A stretch of 64,000 nt of DNA, taken from assembly GCF_900187385.1 (NCBI RefSeq), contig NZ_FYEY01000001.1, positions 5,828,001 to 5,892,000 on the forward strand, written 5' to 3'. Source of the DNA: Streptomyces sp. 2114.4. GTDB taxonomy: Bacteria > Actinomycetota > Actinomycetes > Streptomycetales > Streptomycetaceae. The notes beneath the pieces were generated by a model. It did not search any database. It was not told where the DNA came from and saw only the letters and a program-made list of their open reading frames with translations. Below are positions 59,223-64,000 of this stretch, piece by piece. A program made the position numbers and the translations under genes. Positions within the stretch are counted from its first letter, which is position 1; each line of letters begins with the position of its first letter.

Positions 59223-59630
59223 TTAGGACCGCAGCGACGCCACCAGAGGACCGAGGTGCCCGTCCGCGGCCGCGGCGTCGAGCGCGGCGCGCAGTGCGCC
59301 GTCGTAGGTCGGGCGCGCCTGTGCGTGGACGTGCCGGCCCTGATCCGTGATCACGCTGTACACCCCGCGCCGGTCGTCGGGGCACAGGTCGCGGCGGGTC
59401 AGGCCGGACGACTCCAGGCGGGAGGCCAGGCGGCTCACGGAGCTCTGGTTGAGGCCGATGAGGTCGGCGAGCTCCTGCATACGCAGCTCGCCGTCGTCCG
59501 CGTGGGCCAGCCTGGCGAGGGCGCGGTATTCGGACAGTCCGATGCCGTGGTGCTGCTGCAGGGCCTTCGCCAACTCCTGCTCGACGCGTGTGTGCAGTGC
59601 TCCGAGCCGGTCCCAGTGCTCCGCGTCCAT
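59223..59630 (-). CDS. MarR-family transcriptional regulator
   Basis: A 135-residue winged-helix protein. GLSEYRALARLAHADDGELR, ELADLIGLNQSSVSRLASRLE and CPDDRRGVYSVITDQGR match MarR helices and wing. The ATG at 59630 follows GGAG. It is divergent from a Rid-family gene, with palindromic sites in the shared 118-bp region, and cotranscribed with the LOG-family gene. Confidence 0.88.
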   Translation of the reverse strand: MDAEHWDRLGALHTRVEQELAKALQQHHGIGLSEYRALARLAHADDGELRMQELADLIGLNQSSVSRLASRLESSGLTRRDLCPDDRRGVYSVITDQGRHVHAQARPTYDGALRAALDAAAADGHLGPLVASLRS

Positions 59631-59699
59631 CGTTCTCCGCCTTCTTCTGCCGTGTGCCGACGGGCCCTTGACAGCAAGGGTACATGCAGCGGAAACTAA

Positions 59700-59729
59700 T
59701 GCATGCGCATGCAAGTGATGCAGGTGCAT
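59700..59729. promoter_or_regulatory. Putative MarR operators in divergent region
   Basis: TGCATGCGCATGCA (59700-59713) is a perfect 14-bp palindrome, and ATGCA-GG-TGCAT (59718-59729) is a second one. They lie just before the Rid gene and about 70-100 bp before the MarR start. Confidence 0.6.
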
Positions 59730-59748
59730 GGAACTGAGGGGGAGAGCC

Positions 59749-60189
59749 ATGACGACGACGATGCCGGCGCCGGCGGAGGGTACGGCCGGGACACCGGAGC
59801 GGCCGGAGATCGAACGGATCGCCACGACACCGGACTGGTACGCGCCGTACCGCATCTCACAGGCCATCAGGGCGGGCGGACTGATCCATGTGTCGGGGCA
59901 GGCCGGCATCGACGAGCAGGGGAGGGCGGTGTCCGAGGATTTCCTGGCCCAGGGACGGCAGGCGTTCGCGAACGTCGAGCGCGTGCTCGCGGCGGCGGGC
60001 TCCTCGCTCGCGGACGTGGTGAAAGTGGGCATCTTCGTGACGGACATGGCTGCCGACCTCGGCCATGTCATCGCCCTGCGCCAGGAGTTCCTGTCCGAGC
60101 CCTACCCCGCGGACACCCTCCTGGAAGTGTCGTCCCTGGCCCGGCCGGACTGGCGGATAGAGGTCGAGGCCACGGCCCTTGCCCGCTGA
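59749..60189 (+). CDS. Rid-family (YjgF/YER057c/UK114) protein
   Basis: A 146-residue protein with the Rid core: GLIHVSGQAGIDEQG, QAFANVERVLAAAGSSLADVVKV and WRIEVEATALAR. RidA members deaminate reactive enamine/imine intermediates; this protein lacks a fully legible RidA Arg context, so subgroup is unclear. The ATG at 59749 follows GGGGGAGAG. It is divergent from the MarR-LOG operon. Confidence 0.87.
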   Translation: MTTTMPAPAEGTAGTPERPEIERIATTPDWYAPYRISQAIRAGGLIHVSGQAGIDEQGRAVSEDFLAQGRQAFANVERVLAAAGSSLADVVKVGIFVTDMAADLGHVIALRQEFLSEPYPADTLLEVSSLARPDWRIEVEATALAR

Positions 60190-60323
60190 GGGGGCGAGCG
60201 CCACCTTCCGGGCGGGGGCAGTGGCACGGCCGGCCGGGCCGGGTGAGAGGGGGGCGCGGGCGGAGGCGGGGCGGGAGCCGTCGCACCCTCGGCGCGCCGG
60301 CCTCCCCCGGTCCGCCCGCCCCC

Positions 60324-61490
60324 TCAGTGCACGAGCGGAAGCGTGGCCATCTCTGCGACGGTCCAGGTCAGCGGAGCCAGGACGATCACCAGTGCCAGGG
60401 CGCGCAGGGCCGCTGCCCGGTAGAGGACGGAGGCGGAGGCACCCAGGCGGCGGAGGGCTGCCGTGGTGTGGGCGCGGGCCGAGCGGGATTCCACCGCGGC
60501 GGTGAGCGCGCTGGCGGTGACACAGGCGAGCACGACCGCTGCGCCGACGGCGGTGAGCGGCCCGAAAGGATGGGAGGACGAGGCTTCGTACACCTTCACC
60601 GCGGCGTACGCGGCGGAGCCGACCGCGCACAGGACGCCGAGCGGGCGCCCGAGGCGGTGCGACTCCTCCTGCAGGACCCGCCCGGACAGCAGGCGCAGGG
60701 CGCCGGGCCGGCCGGCGCAGAGGAGCCGGCCGCACAGATGCACCAGCCCGGGTCCGGCCAGCACCAGGCCGAAGGCCGACAGCGCCCAGCCGGCCAGGAC
60801 GCCCGGCGGGCTGCCGATCAGCCGGCCGGGGAGGGGCAACAGCCCGCTGTGGGCGCCGGGGGCGCGGCTGGTGTACGCCTCGATCGCCAGGCCGGCCGCG
60901 GCCAGGGCGATGCCCCACGGGAGACCGGAGGGCGGGGCGATCGTGGGGCGGCTCTCGTCCCCGCAGGCGCCGGCCTCGTGGCGGGGGCGCAGGGCGACGG
61001 CCGTGGCCGCCGCGGCGGTCAGCGGAACGGTGGCCAGCAGGATGAGGGCGCCGACGAGCGGTACCGGATGGCCGGCGCCGAGCAGGTCGGCGTCGAAGAG
61101 AGGGACGGCGGCCGGGCCACCGAGGTCGCCGCGGAGACGGAGGAAGACGAGCAGGGCGGCGACGACACCGAGCACACAGGTCAGCGCGGTGGAGACCGTG
61201 GCGAGCAGGGTGAGGCGGAGCGGGCCCAGGCCGGCGGCGGTCATACCGCGCTGGAGGCGGGCGGCGGGATCCGTGCGGGCCGTGGACACCGCGAACTGGG
61301 CGGTGGCGGCGAGCGGGGCCGTGCACCACAGCAGGCGTACCAGTGACTCGTCGGCCGCGGACGGGTGGCCGGCGGCGTGGCCGACGGTGGAGAGCAGCAG
61401 GAAGCCGGTGCCGGCCGCCGCGGCGGCGACGCAGAGGCGGCGCAGCAGGACGAGGGGGTGAGAGCCGCGGGCTAGACGGAGAGCGAGCAC
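60324..61490 (-). CDS. ABC exporter permease-like membrane protein
   Basis: A 388-residue protein with about ten hydrophobic helices and Ala/Leu-rich composition. Recognised mainly from pairing: it overlaps the upstream ABC ATPase gene by 19 bp on the same strand. No clear FtsX/MacB signature is seen. GTG start at 61490. The substrate is unknown. Confidence 0.75.
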   Translation of the reverse strand: MLALRLARGSHPLVLLRRLCVAAAAAGTGFLLLSTVGHAAGHPSAADESLVRLLWCTAPLAATAQFAVSTARTDPAARLQRGMTAAGLGPLRLTLLATVSTALTCVLGVVAALLVFLRLRGDLGGPAAVPLFDADLLGAGHPVPLVGALILLATVPLTAAAATAVALRPRHEAGACGDESRPTIAPPSGLPWGIALAAAGLAIEAYTSRAPGAHSGLLPLPGRLIGSPPGVLAGWALSAFGLVLAGPGLVHLCGRLLCAGRPGALRLLSGRVLQEESHRLGRPLGVLCAVGSAAYAAVKVYEASSSHPFGPLTAVGAAVVLACVTASALTAAVESRSARAHTTAALRRLGASASVLYRAAALRALALVIVLAPLTWTVAEMATLPLVH

Positions 61491-62212
61491 GCTGCCCTGC
61501 TTTCCTCATCGGAGGAACCGGCGGCCTCGGCCGCGGCGCCGGACTGGCGGCCGTCGAGGAGCGCCAGCGACCGGTCGGCGAGCGTGGCGACCTCGGGGTC
61601 GTGGGTCGCCAGGACGACGGTGATCTGGTGCGAGCGGGCCGCGGTGGTCAGGGTGCGCAGCACCTGGGTGCCGTCGGAGCGGTGCAGGGGGGCGGTCGGC
61701 TCGTCGGCGAACAGCACCTGGGGGGTGGTGGCGAGTGCCCGGGCGATGGCGATGCGCTGGCGCTGGGACTGGTCGAGCCGCGCGGGACGGCGGTTCGCGC
61801 ACATGCCGACATCGAGGCGGTCCAGCCATTCGACGGCGGTGTGCTTGGCGGAGCGAGTGCCGGTGCCCCGGAGAAGGAGGGGGAGGGCGGCGTTCTCCCA
61901 GGCGGTGAGTTCGGGGACGAGATGCGGTTCGGTGTCGATCCAGCCGAACCGGTCCAGACGCAGCCGTTCGCGGCTGGGGGAGGAGAGGGTGTGCACGGGG
62001 GCGCTGTTGAACCAGACCTCGCCCTCGGACGGGACGAGTTGACCGGAGAGACATTTCAGAAGGGTGGTCTTGCCACTCCCGCGCGGGCCGGTGACGGCGA
62101 GGATCTCGCCTTCGCGGACCCCGACGGAGACTCCGGCGAGGGCCGAGGTGCCGCCGTGCGCGTGGTGCAGGCCGCGGGCCCAGAGAACGTCGTTGTCAGG
62201 CGGGGCCACCAT
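61472..62212 (-). CDS. ABC transporter ATP-binding protein with degenerate signature
   Basis: Encodes 246 residues. Walker A TGPRGSGKTT (42-49) and Walker B VLFADEPTAP (167-176) are intact, and an H-loop ATHDPEVA follows. The LSGGQ signature is replaced by LDQSQ (146-150), and the Q-loop position near residues 91-95 reads WIDTE rather than FQ. This is otherwise LolD/MacB-like (PELTAWENAALPLLLRG). Hydrolysis may need a normal partner site or be altered. ATG 62212 has AAGAGGTG upstream. Confidence 0.85.
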   Translation of the reverse strand: MVAPPDNDVLWARGLHHAHGGTSALAGVSVGVREGEILAVTGPRGSGKTTLLKCLSGQLVPSEGEVWFNSAPVHTLSSPSRERLRLDRFGWIDTEPHLVPELTAWENAALPLLLRGTGTRSAKHTAVEWLDRLDVGMCANRRPARLDQSQRQRIAIARALATTPQVLFADEPTAPLHRSDGTQVLRTLTTAARSHQITVVLATHDPEVATLADRSLALLDGRQSGAAAEAAGSSDEESRAACSLSV

Positions 62213-62278
62213 CTGCGCACCTCTTGTTGTAGGCGTCGAATCGTTCCCCCGGCCGGGTGAACGACCATGGAGGGTATC

Positions 62279-62307
62279 GGTCACTAGCACGGTAAAGACT
62301 GGTGACC
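62279..62307. promoter_or_regulatory. Inverted repeat upstream of the ABC exporter operon
   Basis: GGTCACTAG (62279-62287) and CTGGTGACC (62299-62307) match at eight of nine positions around an 11-bp A/T-richer spacer. Located 67-95 bp upstream of the ATPase ATG. Possible dimer operator. Confidence 0.5.
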
Positions 62308-62339
62308 CCCGGTATTCGTGGCTTGGCAGCACAACGGCC

Positions 62340-62375
62340 CAGATTCACTCGTATGGCTTGAAGTGAGTGAATCTG
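62340..62375 (-). terminator. Hairpin after the aminotransferase gene
   Basis: CAGATTCACTC (62340-62350) and GAGTGAATCTG (62365-62375) form a perfect 11-bp stem with a 14-base loop, about 50 bp past the aminotransferase stop on the minus strand. It has no T-tract. Confidence 0.7.
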
Positions 62376-62426
62376 AGCCGCTGGATGTTCAGTTGTGGAT
62401 GAGTGCACCAGGAGGTGACGCGAGGG

Positions 62427-63788
62427 TCAGAGCTTGGCCCAGGCCTCGGTGAGCACGGTGCGCAGGATCTGCTCGATCTCGTCGAAGACCGGCTGGTCCG
62501 CGATCAGCGGCGGGGCGAGCTGGATGACCGGGTCGCCTCGGTCGTCGGCGCGGCAGTAGAGACCGTTGTCGTACAGCGCCTTGGAGAGGAAGCCGTACAG
62601 GACGCGCTCGGTCTCCTCCTCGTTGAAGGACTCCTTGGTGGCCTTGTCCTTGACGAGTTCGATGCCGTAGAAGAAGCCGTTGCCGCGGACGTCGCCGACG
62701 ATCGGCAGGTCGTGCAGCTTCTGCAGGGTGCTCAGGAAGTTGCCCTCGTTGTCGAGGACGTGCTGGTTGAGGCCCTCGCGCTCGAAGATGTCGAGGTTGG
62801 CGACGCCGACGGCCGCGGAGACCGGGTGGCCGCCGAAGGTGTAGCCGTGCAGGAAGGTGTTGTCGCCCTGGTAGAACGGCTCGGCCAGGCGGTCGGAGAT
62901 GATGCAGGCGCCGATCGGGGAGTAGCCCGAGGTCATGCCCTTGGCGCAGGTGATCATGTCCGGGACGTAGCCGAACTTGTCACAGGCGAACGTCGTGCCG
63001 AGGCGGCCGAAGGCGCAGATGACCTCGTCGGAGACGAGCAGGACGTCGTACTGGTCGCAGATCTCGCGGACCCGCTGGAAGTAGCCGGGGGGCGGCGGGA
63101 AGCAGCCGCCGGCGTTCTGCACCGGCTCCAGGAAGACCGCGGCGACGGTCTCGGGGCCCTCGAAGAGGATCTGCTGCTCGATCTGGTCGGCGGCCCAGCG
63201 GCCGAAGGCCTCGGGGTCGTCGCCGTGGATCGGGGCGCGGTAGATGTTGGTGTTCGGCACCTTGTGCGCGCCGGGGACCAGCGGCTCGAAGGGGGCCTTC
63301 AGGCCGGGCAGACCGGTGATGGACAGGGCGCCCTGCGGGGTGCCGTGGTAGGCCACCGCGCGGGATATCACCTTGTGCTTCATCGGCTTGCCGACGAGCT
63401 TGAAGTACTGCTTGGCCAGCTTCCACGCGGTCTCGACGGCCTCGCCGCCGCCGGTGGTGAAGAAGACCTTGTTGAGGTCGCCGGGGGCCTCGTTGGCCAG
63501 GCGCTCGGCAAGCTCCACGGCCTTGGGGTGGGCGTAGGACCACACGGGGAAGAAGGCCAGCTCCTGCGCCTGCTTGTAGGCGGTCTCGGCGAGCTCGACC
63601 CGGCCGTGGCCGGCGTTGACCACGAAGAGGCCGGCCAGGCCGTCGATGTAGCGCTTGCCCTTGTCGTCGTAGATGTTGGTGCCCTCACCGCGCACGATCG
63701 TGGGCACGGGGGCATTCTCGTACGACGACATGCGGGTGAAGTGCATCCACAGGTGGTCGTAGGCCGTCTTGGAGAGGTCGCCGCTCAT
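62427..63788 (-). CDS. Class III (omega) aminotransferase
   Basis: A 453-residue PLP enzyme. PLP-binding Lys283 in TCAKGMTSGY, the Asp254-Glu255 pair in LLVSDEVICAFGR, and TTGGGEAVETAWKLA are class III hallmarks. It resembles putrescine/4-aminobutyrate-type aminotransferases; the donor amine cannot be decided from sequence. The ATG at 63788 is 2 bp downstream of the AsnC gene stop, indicating an operon in which the regulator may respond to the amino compound. Confidence 0.9.
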   Translation of the reverse strand: MSGDLSKTAYDHLWMHFTRMSSYENAPVPTIVRGEGTNIYDDKGKRYIDGLAGLFVVNAGHGRVELAETAYKQAQELAFFPVWSYAHPKAVELAERLANEAPGDLNKVFFTTGGGEAVETAWKLAKQYFKLVGKPMKHKVISRAVAYHGTPQGALSITGLPGLKAPFEPLVPGAHKVPNTNIYRAPIHGDDPEAFGRWAADQIEQQILFEGPETVAAVFLEPVQNAGGCFPPPPGYFQRVREICDQYDVLLVSDEVICAFGRLGTTFACDKFGYVPDMITCAKGMTSGYSPIGACIISDRLAEPFYQGDNTFLHGYTFGGHPVSAAVGVANLDIFEREGLNQHVLDNEGNFLSTLQKLHDLPIVGDVRGNGFFYGIELVKDKATKESFNEEETERVLYGFLSKALYDNGLYCRADDRGDPVIQLAPPLIADQPVFDEIEQILRTVLTEAWAKL

Positions 63789-63790
63789 CG

Positions 63791-64000
63791 TTATCTCGTT
63801 CCCCAGGTGTAGGTCTGCTTCCGGAGCTTGAGGTACACGAAGCTCTCGGTGGATCGGACGCCGGGAAGCGTGCGGATCCGCTTGTTGATCATTTCCAGAA
63901 GGTGGTCGTCGTCCTCGCAGACGATCTCGATGAGGAGATCGAAGGAGCCTGCCGTCATGACGACGTACTCGACCTCTTCCATGGTCGTCAGGGCGTCGGC
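63791..64000 (-). CDS. AsnC/Lrp-family transcriptional regulator, C-terminal part
   Basis: The gene continues beyond the window; 69 C-terminal residues are seen, ending in TYTWGTR. GSFDLLIEIVCEDDDHLLEMI and LPGVRSTESFVYLKL are the RAM/ligand-binding domain of AsnC/Lrp proteins. The HTH is outside the window. It directly precedes the aminotransferase gene and probably regulates it. Confidence 0.88.
   Translation of the reverse strand, partial: ADALTTMEEVEYVVMTAGSFDLLIEIVCEDDDHLLEMINKRIRTLPGVRSTESFVYLKLRKQTYTWGTR

Noticed and set aside
62403..63812. 469-codon + strand frame across the aminotransferase
   Set aside because: Antisense to a clear PLP aminotransferase; Val/Leu/Asp/Gly-rich shadow translation.
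1..64000. tRNA, rRNA and SRP RNA genes
   Set aside because: No cloverleaf-like or conserved rRNA/SRP sequence was recognised by eye on either strand; a tRNAscan or Rfam run would be decisive.

Overview
The window looks like a core-chromosome segment of a Streptomyces species. It is very GC-rich with strong G/C at third codon positions, uses many GTG and some TTG starts, and carries genus-typical genes: the sporulation sigma factor gene whiG, the differentiation regulator gene nsdA, the glucose permease gene glcP, four consecutive type I signal peptidase genes (sipWXYZ) and the amtB-glnK-glnD nitrogen cluster. The gene order matches what I remember of the S. coelicolor rpmF-to-rlmN region. That comparison is from memory and was not computed.

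Layout. 1-3530: end of a coiled-coil cell-division-type protein, then yceD-rpmF-rnc-mutM. 3558-6297: divergent HxlR regulator/WrbA-type flavoprotein pair, a secreted CAP-domain protein and acylphosphatase. 6681-12613: a small coiled-coil protein, smc and glcP. 12853-15464: two minus-strand metabolic genes (luciferase-like monooxygenase and NCS1 permease). 15938-26323: ftsY, a primase-polymerase-like protein, nsdA, amtB-glnK-glnD with a GlnR-type site, and ffh. FtsY and Ffh are the two GTPases of co-translational targeting. 26456-29611: phosphotriesterase-like protein, methyltransferase and HExxH/zinc-ribbon protein. 29768-36161: rpsP-khpA, rimM-trmD-rplS and sipWXYZ. 36154-40888: Nudix, DUF2469, yraN, yifB and dprA in a tightly packed run. 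41250-44588: whiG, a TetR regulator and an M23-type secreted protein on the minus strand. 44929-49602: rpsB-tsf-pyrH-frr-cdsA. 49760-51549: a lower-GC accessory patch with an orphan SLATT/DUF4231-like membrane protein. 51550-56771: rlmN, then a TPP-riboswitch-controlled thiamine ABC transporter. 56938-64000: DMT transporter, MarR-LOG operon divergent from a Rid protein, a two-gene ABC exporter with a degenerate ATPase, a class III aminotransferase and the end of an AsnC/Lrp regulator.

Functional themes. Most of the window is translation and ribosome assembly (L32, S16, L19, S2, EF-Ts, RRF, RimM, TrmD, RlmN, RNase III), protein targeting and secretion (FtsY, Ffh, four signal peptidases), chromosome maintenance (Smc, MutM, DprA, YraN) and development (WhiG, NsdA). 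Accessory content is limited to small insertions between operons. The clearest is the 49.8-51.5 kb patch, which lies between cdsA and rlmN.

No tRNA, rRNA, CRISPR array, IS element or replication origin was recognised. The most useful new observations are small regulatory architectures (inverted repeats over promoters and ribosome binding sites), several short tandem repeats, an apparent ATC start of yceD, an ABC ATPase lacking the canonical signature and Q-loop, and the orphan SLATT-type protein in the low-GC patch.
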